From assembly GCA_003280485.1 (NCBI GenBank), contig QCEU01000006.1, positions 1 through 59,555 of the forward strand: 59,555 nucleotides of DNA, given 5' to 3'. Of this stretch, positions 28,548 through 38,478 are shown in pieces. The first letter of the stretch is position 1; each line of letters begins with the position of its first letter. A program made the translations under genes and the position numbers. The notes beneath the pieces are model-generated. The model saw nothing but the letters and a program-made list of their open reading frames with translations, made no database searches and was not told the origin of the DNA. This DNA is from Pelagibacteraceae bacterium AG-359-O02. Lineage in GTDB: Bacteria > Pseudomonadota > Alphaproteobacteria > Pelagibacterales > Pelagibacteraceae.

Positions 28548-29647
28548 TAGTTTGTCCCTGATTTTAATTCTTGTAATGGAAGATATGGCACAACACCTGA
28601 GCCTGAATCTTTATCAATTATAATTTTATTAATATCAGCAAGAACCTGCTCCATTGTCTCCAAATACATTCTTTCTTGAGTAACCTCTTTTGCTTTAGCA
28701 TACTCAGTGTAAATTGATAAAAATCTACTTGCTTCACCTTCTGCTTTTGCAACAACCTCTTTTTTATAAGCTTCAGCAGCTTGTAAAATTTTTGCTGCTT
28801 CTCCCCGAGCTCTTGGTATTACATCATTGGCGTAAGCTTCTGCTTCGTTTTTTGACCTTTCCATGTCAGCTCTTGCAGCTTGCACATCTCTAAAAGCATC
28901 AATAACCTGGTCTGGTGGGTCAGCTTTTTGAGTTTGAACTTGTGTAATTTGAACTCCACTTTCATATTCATCAAGTATTCCCTGAATTATATCTTGAGTA
29001 TCTCTTTCAATAACCGCTCTTCCTTCTGTAAGAATAGGTTGAATATTTGATCTCGCAATCACTTCTCTCATTGCAGTTTCTGCTGCAGCTTTTACTGTGC
29101 CCTCTGGATCTTGGATTTTAAAAAGAAAGTTTCCAGCATCTTTTATTACCCAAAATACTGAAAAGTCTATGTTAACAATATTTTCATCACCAGTTAGCAT
29201 CAAGCTTTCCTCTGGAACATCCGCAACACCACCACCTTGACCAAATCCACTATCTCTCTCTGATCTAAAACCGATGTCCATTCTATTAACTTTTGTAACT
29301 TTTGGAGTTAACACACTCTCAATTGGGAATGGAAAATGATAATTTAATCCTGGTTGAGTGGTATTTACAAACTTTCCAAATCTTAAGACCACTCCCTGTT
29401 CGTCAGGTAAAACTCTATACAAACCACTCAATGCCCAAATTACAACTAAAATGATTAAACCTAATATAATAGGTTTTTTACCACCTGTGCCACTTCCAGT
29501 AAATTTATTTATAGTGTCTTGCAATTTTTTAATTGCTTCATCTAAATTAGGAGGTGTTGGGCCTCTTCTGAAACCTCCACCATTTCCGCTTCCTCCACCA
29601 CTACCTGGAGGGCTTCCCCATGGACTTTGATTTTTGTAAATCGTCAT
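28547..29647 (-). CDS. hflK: HflK, FtsH-regulating SPFH protein
   Basis: A 366-residue SPFH protein with a Gly/Pro-rich N-terminus (about residues 8-33) as in HflK, a membrane segment (about 61-80), the start VLPDEQGVVLRFGKFVNTTQ and VQTQKADPPDQVIDAFRDVQ with the AEAYANDVIPRARGEAAKIL helix. It partners HflC. It is the first gene of hflK-hflC-DUF2065-degP-miaA on the minus strand and diverges from the Mrp-type ATPase gene over about 50 bp. Confidence 0.95.
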   Translation of the reverse strand: MTIYKNQSPWGSPPGSGGGSGNGGGFRRGPTPPNLDEAIKKLQDTINKFTGSGTGGKKPIILGLIILVVIWALSGLYRVLPDEQGVVLRFGKFVNTTQPGLNYHFPFPIESVLTPKVTKVNRMDIGFRSERDSGFGQGGGVADVPEESLMLTGDENIVNIDFSVFWVIKDAGNFLFKIQDPEGTVKAAAETAMREVIARSNIQPILTEGRAVIERDTQDIIQGILDEYESGVQITQVQTQKADPPDQVIDAFRDVQAARADMERSKNEAEAYANDVIPRARGEAAKILQAAEAYKKEVVAKAEGEASRFLSIYTEYAKAKEVTQERMYLETMEQVLADINKIIIDKDSGSGVVPYLPLQELKSGTN

Positions 29648-29700
29648 TATGACATTCTATATAGTGTCTTTATGTTCAAAAACAAGGTAAGTGTATTTTG

Positions 29701-30525
29701 ATGAGTGATAAAAAAGTAGGTCTTAGTGACACAATGAAGGCAAAAACTGAGCCAAAAACCTTCAAAAGAAACCCAATTCCAGGCACTAAATTTACAATTG
29801 CAATATCTAGTGCAAAAGGTGGTGTTGGGAAATCTACTTTTGCTACAAATTTAGCTTTAGCCCTTAAAACTGTTGGATGTAAAGTAGGTCTGTTAGATGC
29901 TGATATTTATGGACCTTCTTTACCAAAACTATTCTCTATAAATGAAAAGCCAGATAGCGACGGTCAAACTTTAAAACCAATTGTAAAGTATGATATTCAA
30001 TGTATGTCCATTGGATTTCTGACAGATGAGCAAACACCGATGATCTGGAGAGGACCAATGGTTACTAGTGCCATTAAAACATTTACTCAAAAAGTTGGTT
30101 GGAAAGATTTAGACTTTATTATTGTTGATATGCCCCCAGGCACTGGTGATACTCAACTGACATTTGCACAAGAAATTAGTGTAGATGGTGCAATCATAGT
30201 ATCAACTCCTCAAGAGATAGCACTCCAAGATGTAAAAAGAGGAATTAGAATGTTCGAAAAATTAAAAGTAAATATTATTGGATTAATCGACAATATGAGT
30301 CACTTTATCGGAGATGATGGGAAAAAATATGCAATTTTTGGAGAGAATGGTGTTGAGAGAACCGCACATGAATTTGACAAGAAATTTTTAGGACAAATAC
30401 CAATAAACTCTGATGTTGGGAAATATGGGGATATGGGAATTCCTATTGTTGAGAAAGATCCAGAACATGAAATTACAAAAATTTATTTGAAATTTGCAGA
30501 AAAGATTAAACAATCCTATCTTTAA
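29701..30525 (+). CDS. apbC: Mrp/NBP35-type P-loop ATPase, Fe-S cluster carrier
   Basis: A 274-residue P-loop NTPase with the deviant Walker [21 protein letters not shown] near residue 34, [13 protein letters not shown] and [16 protein letters not shown]. It is thought to carry and transfer Fe-S clusters to apo-proteins. Unlike many bacterial relatives it lacks the N-terminal DUF59/MIP18 domain; only about 30 residues precede the ATPase. I prefer the ATG at 29701 to the TTG directly before it. The 3' end overlaps thyX by 20 bp on the opposite strand. Confidence 0.9.
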   Translation: MSDKKVGLSDTMKAKTEPKTFKRNPIPGTKFTIAISSAKGGVGKSTFATNLALALKTVGCKVGLLDADIYGPSLPKLFSINEKPDSDGQTLKPIVKYDIQCMSIGFLTDEQTPMIWRGPMVTSAIKTFTQKVGWKDLDFIIVDMPPGTGDTQLTFAQEISVDGAIIVSTPQEIALQDVKRGIRMFEKLKVNIIGLIDNMSHFIGDDGKKYAIFGENGVERTAHEFDKKFLGQIPINSDVGKYGDMGIPIVEKDPEHEITKIYLKFAEKIKQSYL

Positions 30526-31453
30526 TTTCGAAAGCTTCCATAAGTTCATTCCATTCTCTTTTTGAAAGTCCAGATTGCTCTAAATTTATGCCTTCACCTT
30601 TTAATAATTTTTGAATAATAACTTTTCCTTTAGCAGAAACTTCTGTGCCACCTACTCTATAATCCATAAATGCATCATATGTTATAGGAACCCATCTCTT
30701 AAGTGTATCTAACATTATATCCGCATAAACTCTAATTTCATATTGAGCATGATGGTCAGCACGTAATCTTAAAAAATTCATTAAGTTTAAAAGATCAGTT
30801 TTCCAATACCACTGGGTATAAGTATTCAAAGTTAGGTTCATTCTAGCTAACTCTCTAGCTAATCCTTTTTTATTTTCGTCAATTGTGGAACCATCAAATT
30901 TCTGATTAAGCATAGTTTCATAATTATCATATGTTCTTTCAGCATCATTTTTTAAAAGTTCTAAAATTTCCTTTGCTTGCTCTCCCTCAATCAGATCACC
31001 TCTACCTTGTCTGTTTGCAATTGATTGAGCTGCTAAATTTTGTGGATCAGGTAAATAAAATTCTTTATCTAAAATTGAGTATCTTGCAGAGTATTCGTTG
31101 ACGTTTGCAGTACGATGTCTAATCCATTGTCTTGCGATAAATATTGGTAATTTAACATGATATTTAATTTCACACATTTCGAATGGAGTGCTATGCCAAT
31201 GACGCATTAGGTATTTTATTAGACCACTATCTGTTGAAACCTGTTTAGTTCCTTTACCATAAGAAACTCTTGCTGACTGAACAATTGAACTATCATCTCC
31301 CATGTAGTCAATAACTCTTACAAAGCCATGATCTAAAGCTGGGATAGCTTCATATAATACTTTTTCTAATTCAGGTGCAGTAACCCTTTTAGTAACATTC
31401 TCCTGGGATTGTTGATCTTTTATGTCGTTTATTTGTTCTTTTGTAAGTTTCAT
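30506..31453 (-). CDS. thyX: FAD-dependent thymidylate synthase ThyX
   Basis: A 315-residue flavin-dependent thymidylate synthase making dTMP from dUMP with methylene-THF and NAD(P)H. The ThyX signature [15 protein letters not shown] lies near residue 112, preceded by [20 protein letters not shown]. Use of ThyX is a known trait of many streamlined or A+T-rich marine bacteria. The N-terminal 30 residues are less conserved, and start choice is uncertain. It diverges from ssrA and converges with apbC, overlapping by 20 coding base pairs. Confidence 0.95.
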   Translation of the reverse strand: MKLTKEQINDIKDQQSQENVTKRVTAPELEKVLYEAIPALDHGFVRVIDYMGDDSSIVQSARVSYGKGTKQVSTDSGLIKYLMRHWHSTPFEMCEIKYHVKLPIFIARQWIRHRTANVNEYSARYSILDKEFYLPDPQNLAAQSIANRQGRGDLIEGEQAKEILELLKNDAERTYDNYETMLNQKFDGSTIDENKKGLARELARMNLTLNTYTQWYWKTDLLNLMNFLRLRADHHAQYEIRVYADIMLDTLKRWVPITYDAFMDYRVGGTEVSAKGKVIIQKLLKGEGINLEQSGLSKREWNELMEAFEIKDRIV

Positions 31454-31463
31454 GAATAAATTA

Positions 31464-31491
31464 TTGAATCTCTTGTATTTGGTTTTATATT
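31464..31491 (+). promoter_or_regulatory. Candidate promoter of ssrA
   Basis: TTGAAT (31464-31469), 16 bases and TATATT (31486-31491), predicting a start near 31498, where a small hairpin (GTTGG-TTTT-CCAAC, 31498-31511) begins the RNA. It lies in the thyX-ssrA divergent gap. Confidence 0.55.
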
Positions 31492-31497
31492 AATAGT

Positions 31498-31761
31498 GTT
31501 GGTTTTCCAACTATGACGATAAACGAATTTCGTAATAACCATTACGGACGTGGGGGCAGTACCCACCACCTCCACCATTTACAACTTAAGGGGGTGAATT
31601 AGGATCGACGGGTGTCTAAAAGTTGTTCTTTCGTTCGGTATTGTTCCGCCGTGATGGGCTAATTTATAAATGCTAACGAAAGTTATGCACTTGCAGCTTA
31701 ATTAGTTTACTAATTAAGTCACGGGGTTTGGGGCACCTGGCAACAGAACGCCCCTTTTTTT
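31498..31761 (+). ncRNA. ssrA: Two-piece (circularly permuted) tmRNA
   Basis: The gene is arranged as in other alphaproteobacteria. The acceptor piece comes first and ends in CACCTCCACCA (31567-31577). A 12-base spacer follows, and the coding piece starts at GGGGGTG (31590-31596). These two elements pair as a 7-bp acceptor stem with one G-U. The coding piece contains GAATTAGGATCGACGGG, the usual tmRNA 5' core, and a tag frame at 31672-31701, GCT AAC GAA ... TAA, giving ANESYALAA, close to the E. coli ANDENYALAA tag. A terminator hairpin closes it. It rescues stalled ribosomes and marks proteins for degradation. Exact ends of the mature pieces are estimated. Confidence 0.88.
31730..31761 (+). 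terminator. Rho-independent terminator of ssrA
   Basis: GGGGC (31730-31734) pairs with GCCCC (31750-31754) and is followed by seven T (31755-31761). The stem is short; part of it may also belong to the coding-piece structure. Confidence 0.65.
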
Positions 31762-31780
31762 CATATATAATATTAATTAA

Positions 31781-31866
31781 TGGTGCGGCCAGAGAGAATC
31801 GAACTCTCATGAGCTAAGCTCACACGGCCCTCAACCGTGCCTGTCTACCAATTTCAGCATGGCCGC
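31781..31866 (-). tRNA. tRNA-Leu (anticodon GAG)
   Basis: An 86-base class II tRNA on the minus strand with CCA encoded at its 3' end. Acceptor stem GCGGCCA/TGGCCGC, anticodon stem CACGG/CCGTG with loop TTGAGGG (anticodon GAG, reading CUU and CUC), a long variable arm (GAGCTTAGCTC) typical of leucine tRNAs, and a T arm with GTTCGATTC. It lies between ssrA and nadA and ends 20 bases from the ssrA terminator. Confidence 0.95.
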
Positions 31867-31924
31867 AAATCATGCGTCAGATTAAATGAATGACAATTCT
31901 ATTTCAAGTTGATAAGTTTTTATT

Positions 31925-32914
31925 ATGGAATTCTCAACCCAAGTTAAAATTGCTACAGATCCTATTTATAAAAAGGTTTCTAAATCCATTCCTGAAATAG
32001 AGTGGGCTTCTCATGCACCTTATATTTATAAAATAAATAAACTTAAAAAAGAGAAGAACGCGGTAATTCTCGCTCATAATTACCAAACTCCTGAAATATA
32101 TCATGGTATATCTGATTTTTCAGCAGACTCGTTAGCCTTAGCAATTGAAGCCTCAAAAACAGAGGCTGATATAATTGTTATGTGCGGTGTACATTTTATG
32201 GCGGAGACTGCCAAATTGATGAGTCCAGATAAAAAAGTTTTACTACCAGATATGAAAGCTGGTTGCTCTTTATCCTCATCTATAACTGGTGAAGATGTAA
32301 GAAACTTAAAAAAACAATATCCTGGTGTTCCTGTAGTTTCATACGTTAACACTTCTGCAGATGTTAAGGCTGAAACTGACGTTTGTTGTACATCAGCAAA
32401 TGCTGTTAAAATTGTAAACTCTTTAGGTGTAAAAAAAGTAATTTTCTTACCAGATGATTATTTAGCAAAATATGTTGCTTCTCAAACTGATGTAGAAATA
32501 ATTTCATGGAGAGGGACTTGTGAGGTTCATGAACAATTTAATGATGAAGAGATTAATGAAATAAGAAAAAATAATCCTGGAATTAAAATTATTGCTCATC
32601 CTGAATGTCCTCCTGATGTAATAAAAGCAAGTGATTTTGCTGGCTCAACAAGTGGAATGATTAAATATGTAAAAGATAATCAACCTGAAAAAGTTATGAT
32701 GGTTACAGAATGCTCAATGAGTGATAATGTTCAAATTGATAATCCTAATGTAGAATTTATTAGACCTTGTAACTTATGTCCTCACATGAAAAGAATTACA
32801 CTGCCTAAAATACTTGATTGTTTAGAAAATGAAACAAACGAATTAACAATGGACCACGAAACAATTGAGAGAGCTAGAAAATCAGTGGAGAGAATGGCTG
32901 AAATAGGCAGATAA
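31925..32914 (+). CDS. nadA: Quinolinate synthase NadA (4Fe-4S)
   Basis: A 329-residue enzyme condensing iminoaspartate with dihydroxyacetone phosphate to quinolinate for NAD synthesis. Family segments include AVILAHNYQTPEIYHGISDF near residue 41, VMCGVHFMAETAKLMSPDKK, GCSLSSSITGED and the C-terminal RPCNLCPHMKRITLPKI. Cysteines in MCGVHF, CCTSAN and NLCPHMK are candidate cluster ligands. It precedes nadC by five bases on the same strand. No nadB is present between or next to them. Confidence 0.96.
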   Translation: MEFSTQVKIATDPIYKKVSKSIPEIEWASHAPYIYKINKLKKEKNAVILAHNYQTPEIYHGISDFSADSLALAIEASKTEADIIVMCGVHFMAETAKLMSPDKKVLLPDMKAGCSLSSSITGEDVRNLKKQYPGVPVVSYVNTSADVKAETDVCCTSANAVKIVNSLGVKKVIFLPDDYLAKYVASQTDVEIISWRGTCEVHEQFNDEEINEIRKNNPGIKIIAHPECPPDVIKASDFAGSTSGMIKYVKDNQPEKVMMVTECSMSDNVQIDNPNVEFIRPCNLCPHMKRITLPKILDCLENETNELTMDHETIERARKSVERMAEIGR

Positions 32915-32919
32915 ATGCT

Positions 32920-33756
32920 GTGCCGAAAATTCAATTAAGTAAAAATTTTATCCGATCAACCTGTAAGTTAGCTCTTAATGAGGATCTATATCCTTTAGGA
33001 GATATTACAACTAATCTATTAAATAATAATTCAATTTCAAAAGCTAACCTAATAAGTAATGAAAATGGTATTATAGGTGGATTAGAATTTGCTAAACAAA
33101 CATTTAATTTATTAGACAGAAATATTAAATTTCATATAAAAAAAAAAGAAGGATCAAAAATTAGCAAAGGATCTGTAATTGCTGTAATTGAAGGTAAAAT
33201 TAAAAATATATTAATTGGAGAAAGAGTTGCTCTAAATTTTCTCTCTCATATCTCAGGTATTGCAACTAAAACCAATAAATTTGTTAAAAAAGTAGGAATT
33301 AAAACAAAAATTTGTTGCACTAGAAAAACAATTCCCAATCTGAGGGTTATTCAAAAATATGCCGTAAAACTAGGAGGTGGTACTAACCACAGGTTTAATT
33401 TAAGTGACGAATTTTTAATTAAGGATAATCATCTAGCCTCATCAAAAAAATTTGAGGAAATAGTGAAAAAGGCAATTAAAAATAAAAAAAAAAGAAAAAT
33501 TACTGTCGAAGTTGATACTTTAAAGCAATTTAAAAAAATAAATGGACTTAATTTTAATACAGTTCTGTTTGATAATATGAGCCCGAAAACTCTAAGAGTG
33601 GCTATTAAATATGCAAAAGGCAAATATGAGACTGAAGCCTCTGGGGGAATAACTTTAAAAAATGTAAAAAAACTAGCTGCAACAAAAGTTGATAGAATAT
33701 CTGTAGGTGAATTAACACATAGTATTCAAGCTTTGGATTTAAAATTAGAGATTTAA
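32920..33756 (+). CDS. nadC: Nicotinate-nucleotide pyrophosphorylase (carboxylating) NadC
   Basis: A 278-residue quinolinate phosphoribosyltransferase: quinolinate plus PRPP to nicotinate mononucleotide. Segments LNEDLYPLGDITTNLL near residue 18, ALNFLSHISGIATKTNKFV and CTRKTIPNLRVIQKYAVKLG, GGTNHRFNLSDEFLIKDNHL and the ending EASGGITLKNVKKLA are typical. The start is GTG at 32920. Its TAA overlaps the TAA of the convergent ppdK gene within a shared TTAA. Confidence 0.96.
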   Translation: MPKIQLSKNFIRSTCKLALNEDLYPLGDITTNLLNNNSISKANLISNENGIIGGLEFAKQTFNLLDRNIKFHIKKKEGSKISKGSVIAVIEGKIKNILIGERVALNFLSHISGIATKTNKFVKKVGIKTKICCTRKTIPNLRVIQKYAVKLGGGTNHRFNLSDEFLIKDNHLASSKKFEEIVKKAIKNKKKRKITVEVDTLKQFKKINGLNFNTVLFDNMSPKTLRVAIKYAKGKYETEASGGITLKNVKKLAATKVDRISVGELTHSIQALDLKLEI

Positions 33757-36413
33757 TTTTTTCTTATTTGAGCCTGTGCTGCCGCTAATCTTGCAACTGG
33801 AACTCTGTAAGGAGAACAAGACACATAATCTAATCCAGTTTTTGCACAAAATTCTATACTTTTAGGATCCCCGCCATGCTCACCACAAATTCCAAGTTTG
33901 ATATTTTTGTTTTGTTTTCTTCCTTTGTCAGTTGCAATTTTTATTAAGTCTCCAACTCCATCATCAATTGATACAAAAGGATCAATATCGAAAATTTTGT
34001 TCTCAATATAATCATTTAGAAATTTACCACTATCATCTCTACTAATTCCAAATGTAGTTTGAGTTAAATCATTAGTTCCAAAACTAAAAAATTCAGCGTG
34101 TCTAGCGATATCTTTTGCCTTTATCGCTGCTCTGGGTAATTCAATCATTGTTCCAACTAAAAAATCGATTTTAATTTTATTCTCATCTTGAACTTTTTTT
34201 GCAACCCTAATGACCAAATCTTTCATGATTTTTATTTCTGCTTCTGTTGAAACTAAAGGTATCATAATTTCAGGCATTGTTGATTGAATTTTTTGTTTTT
34301 TACATTCCACTAAAGCCTCAAAAATTGCAGTACACTGCATCTCATAAATTTCAGGGAATGAAATTGCTAATCTACAGCCTCTATGACCTAGCATGGGATT
34401 TTGTTCATGAAGTTCTGAAATTCTAACTTCAAGTTCTTTAACAGGAATATTTAGTGAAACTGCAACATCATTAATTTCATTGTTACTTTTTGGTAAAAAT
34501 TCATGTAGGGGTGGGTCAAGTAACCTTACTGTTACTGGCAAGCCTTTCATTATCTTAAATATTTCAATAAAATCTTTTTTTTGATGTGGTAATAACTTTT
34601 TGAGTGCATTAGATCGATCTTCAATTGTTTTTGATAATATCATTTCTCTTACTGATAAAATTCTTTCTTCGTCAAAAAACATATGTTCAGTTCTACACAA
34701 ACCAATACCCTCTGCACCAAATTCTCTAGCAGTTTTGCTATCCAATGGTGTTTCCGAATTAGTTCTAATTTTTAATTTTCTAAAATCATCAGACCAACTC
34801 ATTATTTTTGAAAAATCACCTGATACTTCTGGTTTAACTGTTTTTACCTCACCAATAATTATTCTACCTGTTGAACCATCAATTGTAATTATTTCACCCT
34901 CTTTAATTACTTTATTGTTTGTTTTGAACAATTTATTTTCATAATCAATTTCTATTTCACTAGATCCAGAAACACATGGTCGTCCCATCCCTCTAGCAAC
35001 TACTGCGGCATGACTTGTCATACCTCCTCTTGAGGTAAGTATTCCTTTTGCTGCGTGCATACCATGTATATCTTCTGGTGAAGTTTCTACACGAACTAAT
35101 ATTGTACTTTGCATCATACTATTTAGTCTTTCAGCCTCTTCAGATGTGAAAACAACTTTTCCGCTTGCAGCACCTGGTGACGCGGGCAGGCCTGTCCCAA
35201 TTACATCTAAGTTTACTTTCTCATCTAAAGTTGGATGAAGCAAAGTATCTAAAGAACTAGGTTCTATTCGTAATATTGCATCCTTTTTAGTAATCAATTT
35301 TTCTTCAACCATATCTACAGCTATTTTAACAGCAGACTTGGCTGTTCTTTTTCCAGCACGTGTTTGAAGCATCCATAGTTTTTTGTTTTCAACAGTAAAC
35401 TCAACATCCTGCATATCTTTGTAATGTTTTTCTAATTTAATTAAAATATTTTTTAGTTGCTTGTATGTTTTTGGCATTGCCTCTTCCATTGACTTAAGAG
35501 TTTCTTTTGACTCAACTCTCGCTTTTTTTGTAATATGTTGTGGTGTTCTAGTTCCTGCAACTACATCTTCGCCCTGTGCATTTATTAAATATTCGCCATA
35601 TATATCTTTTGATCCATCAGATGGATTTCTAGTAAACACTACGCCTGTTGCACAGTCATTTCCCATATTTCCAAAAACCATTGATTGTACATTAACCGCT
35701 GTGCCCCAATTAGACGGTATTTGATTTAATTTTCTATACACTTTTGCTCTATTACTTTCCCAAGATAAAAAAACTGCACTTATAGCTCCTATCAGTTGTT
35801 CATTGACATTTTGAGGAAAATCTTTTTTTGTTTTTTCTTTTACAATGTTTTTAAAATCTTTTATTAAAGCTTCCCAGTCATACTCGTCTAATTCTGTGTC
35901 AAGTAATACTCCTTTTGTTAACTTATAGTTCTCAATTATATCCTCAAAGTGATATCCTTCGATTCCCAACACAACATTAGAATACATTTGAATAAAACGT
36001 CTATAACTATCATTTGCAAATCTCAAATTCGAAGTTTTTTTTGCAAGTGCTATTACCGTATTATCATTTAGGCCTAGATTTAAAATTGTGTCCATCATAC
36101 CTGGCATAGAAACTCTAGCTCCTGATCTTACAGAAACTAGAAGAGGATTTTTTATATCTCCAAATTTTTTTCCTGAGTCTTTTTCAATAAATTTTAATTC
36201 TTTATTTATTTCATTGAGTATTTTTTTATTCAATTTTTTTTTATTCTTATAAAATAAATCACATACCTCTGTAGATATTGTAAAACCAGAGGGTACAGGT
36301 AGCCCCATTCTTCCCATCTCAGAAAGATTTGCACCTTTACCTCCAAGAATGTTTTTTGGCAGTTTAATTTTTTTTATTTTATTTGATTTAAAATTAAAAA
36401 TAAATTTTTTCAT
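33753..36413 (-). CDS. ppdK: Pyruvate, phosphate dikinase
   Basis: An 886-residue enzyme interconverting pyruvate, ATP and phosphate with PEP, AMP and PPi. N-terminal ATP-grasp part: GGKGANLSEMGRMGLPVPSG and DTILNLGLND. Phosphohistidine domain: LTSRGGMTSHAAVVARGMGR near residue 460, with the catalytic His. C-terminal TIM barrel: AEGIGLCRTEHMFFDE, LGHRGCRLAI and GICGEHGGDPKSIEFC. Length is normal. It is the last of the sppA-glyQ-glyS-ppdK run, starting two bases after the glyS stop. In SAR11-like cells it would supply PEP for gluconeogenesis or use PPi in glycolysis; direction cannot be inferred here. Confidence 0.97.
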   Translation of the reverse strand: MKKFIFNFKSNKIKKIKLPKNILGGKGANLSEMGRMGLPVPSGFTISTEVCDLFYKNKKKLNKKILNEINKELKFIEKDSGKKFGDIKNPLLVSVRSGARVSMPGMMDTILNLGLNDNTVIALAKKTSNLRFANDSYRRFIQMYSNVVLGIEGYHFEDIIENYKLTKGVLLDTELDEYDWEALIKDFKNIVKEKTKKDFPQNVNEQLIGAISAVFLSWESNRAKVYRKLNQIPSNWGTAVNVQSMVFGNMGNDCATGVVFTRNPSDGSKDIYGEYLINAQGEDVVAGTRTPQHITKKARVESKETLKSMEEAMPKTYKQLKNILIKLEKHYKDMQDVEFTVENKKLWMLQTRAGKRTAKSAVKIAVDMVEEKLITKKDAILRIEPSSLDTLLHPTLDEKVNLDVIGTGLPASPGAASGKVVFTSEEAERLNSMMQSTILVRVETSPEDIHGMHAAKGILTSRGGMTSHAAVVARGMGRPCVSGSSEIEIDYENKLFKTNNKVIKEGEIITIDGSTGRIIIGEVKTVKPEVSGDFSKIMSWSDDFRKLKIRTNSETPLDSKTAREFGAEGIGLCRTEHMFFDEERILSVREMILSKTIEDRSNALKKLLPHQKKDFIEIFKIMKGLPVTVRLLDPPLHEFLPKSNNEINDVAVSLNIPVKELEVRISELHEQNPMLGHRGCRLAISFPEIYEMQCTAIFEALVECKKQKIQSTMPEIMIPLVSTEAEIKIMKDLVIRVAKKVQDENKIKIDFLVGTMIELPRAAIKAKDIARHAEFFSFGTNDLTQTTFGISRDDSGKFLNDYIENKIFDIDPFVSIDDGVGDLIKIATDKGRKQNKNIKLGICGEHGGDPKSIEFCAKTGLDYVSCSPYRVPVARLAAAQAQIRKN

Positions 36414-36414
36414 A

Positions 36415-38478
36415 CTATGCTTCTATTTTTGAAAAATTAAAGTAGTTATCAAAAGTTTTACACAACATATTTAATAATTCTAATCTATTTTTTTTAATTA
36501 TTATATCTGCATCATTAACAATAACATTATCGAAAAAATCGTTTACTTCATTCTTAATGCTTGATAAGATTTTCAGACTTTCTTCGTAATTTTCATCTTT
36601 TCCAATACTCAAAAAATATTTTCTTATATCATTTATCTTTTTATATAATTTTTTCTCATAATCATTTTTAAATAAACCTGGGTCTGCAAAACCAAGAGTT
36701 TCAATAGATATTTTTTCTTCACTATTTATTATATTTGAAGATCTTTTGTATGCTGAAATGGTTTCATAACCAATTTCTTTTTTAATATTTTTATTTAAAC
36801 ATAAAGATTTTTTATAAGCCTTTAATAAATTATCCAATCCAAGCACATATGTTGAGCTTTCAATTATATCTTGTCTTATTTTTTTTTCTTTTAAATAATT
36901 TTTTAATCTTTCAATTATGAAATCACTTAATTCGTTTTGTATCTTTTTAGTGTCAAATTCATAGCCCTGATCTCTGTATACTGAACACGTGTAAACAATT
37001 AGATCTTTTAATTTAATTTTTATTTCATTTTCAACAATTAATCTAACAAGACTTATAGCCATTCTTCTTATGGCATATGGGTCTTTTGAACTAGTAGGTT
37101 TGAGATTAATTCCAAAAAAACCTACTAATGAATCTAGTTTATCACTTAAAGATAAAGCAATACTGTACATTTTTTTTGGTAATTTGCTTTCCATCCCGTT
37201 AGGCAAATATTGTTCAGATACGGCAAGACAAACTTCTTTATCAAACCCTTGAAACTTTGCAAAATGTCCTCCAACAATACCTTGGAGTTCTGGAAACTCT
37301 CCAACAAGGTCGGACATTAAATCAATTTTACAAATTGATGAGGCTATTTCAATTTTATCTTTACTAATTAAAAAATCATCAGAAATTAATGATGAAATCT
37401 TTCTCATACGTTGAATTTTGTCAAAGTAGGATCCTAAACCTTTAAAATAATTTATATTTTTTAATTTATCGACTTGTTTAACTAAATTTTGGGTTTTATT
37501 TTTTTCCCAAAAAAACTTGGCATCGCTTAATCTTGCTTCAATAACTCTTTCATTTCCTAATTTAACAAACCCTTTTGTGTCTTTTATGTCTGAAACTACA
37601 AAAAAAATATTTGTAAGATTATTTTTTTTATCAAAAGTTGGTAAATATTTTTGATGACTCTGCATTGTTGTAGTCAATATTTCACTTGGTATATTTAAAA
37701 ATTTTTTGTCAAAATTACAAAGAATTACAACCGGCTTTTCAACTATATTTACTATTTCATCTATAAGCCTACTATTCTGTTCGATTTTTAAATTTTTTTT
37801 ATTAACTAGTTCGTTAATCTTATTCTGTATCATTTTTTTTCTTAAATCTTGATCAATTAAAATACCTTTTTGTTTAAAAAATTTTAAATACGAATTAAAA
37901 TCTTTAAAAATTTTCATGCCTTCTTCTAGTGATTTATCTATAAAAGTTTTGTTGGAGCTATTTATGTGGTTTAAATCAAAATTTAGAGGTTTTTTATTAA
38001 ATATTGCTAAAATAGATTTAAGAGGTCTTCCCCAATAAAGATCATAATTTGCCCATTTCATTGATTTATTCCAAGCAATCTTTTTTAAGATTTCACTTAA
38101 ATTTTTTTCTAGTAAATCTGAAACTTTTATTTTTCTAGACTCTTTAATAAAAAAATAAAATTCGCCTTTCTCAGTATTTTTTTTAAAGATTTTTTCTAAT
38201 ATTGTATTGTTTGATCTAATAAATCCTTCTAATGCTTTTTCAGGAGCATTAACATTTGGGCCTTTAATTTCCTCTGAGCTTAATTTGATTTCATTAGGAA
38301 TTTTATCAACATGTAGAACTAATCTATTTGGTGTCGAATAAACATTGAAATTTTCATTGAATTTGATTTGGTTATCAATAAAAAAATTTTTAATATTTTT
38401 TTTTAATTCATTCCTTGCATTTGTTTGAAGCCTTGCAGGAATTTCCTCACTAAATATCTCTACAAATAATTCTGACAT
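36415..38478 (-). CDS. glyS: Glycyl-tRNA synthetase beta subunit
   Basis: A 687-residue beta chain of the bacterial alpha2beta2 glycyl-tRNA synthetase. N-terminal LFVEIFSEEIPARLQTNARNE is the family start; LTTTMQSHQKYLPTFDKKNN and LGNERVIEARLSDAKFFWE, and FGINLKPTSSKDPYAIRRMA follow; the C-terminus is an anticodon-binding domain. The sequence is strongly Lys/Asn/Ile-rich, in line with A+T pressure. Its ATG overlaps the glyQ stop (TAATG), matching the fixed subunit ratio. Confidence 0.96.
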   Translation of the reverse strand: MSELFVEIFSEEIPARLQTNARNELKKNIKNFFIDNQIKFNENFNVYSTPNRLVLHVDKIPNEIKLSSEEIKGPNVNAPEKALEGFIRSNNTILEKIFKKNTEKGEFYFFIKESRKIKVSDLLEKNLSEILKKIAWNKSMKWANYDLYWGRPLKSILAIFNKKPLNFDLNHINSSNKTFIDKSLEEGMKIFKDFNSYLKFFKQKGILIDQDLRKKMIQNKINELVNKKNLKIEQNSRLIDEIVNIVEKPVVILCNFDKKFLNIPSEILTTTMQSHQKYLPTFDKKNNLTNIFFVVSDIKDTKGFVKLGNERVIEARLSDAKFFWEKNKTQNLVKQVDKLKNINYFKGLGSYFDKIQRMRKISSLISDDFLISKDKIEIASSICKIDLMSDLVGEFPELQGIVGGHFAKFQGFDKEVCLAVSEQYLPNGMESKLPKKMYSIALSLSDKLDSLVGFFGINLKPTSSKDPYAIRRMAISLVRLIVENEIKIKLKDLIVYTCSVYRDQGYEFDTKKIQNELSDFIIERLKNYLKEKKIRQDIIESSTYVLGLDNLLKAYKKSLCLNKNIKKEIGYETISAYKRSSNIINSEEKISIETLGFADPGLFKNDYEKKLYKKINDIRKYFLSIGKDENYEESLKILSSIKNEVNDFFDNVIVNDADIIIKKNRLELLNMLCKTFDNYFNFSKIEA

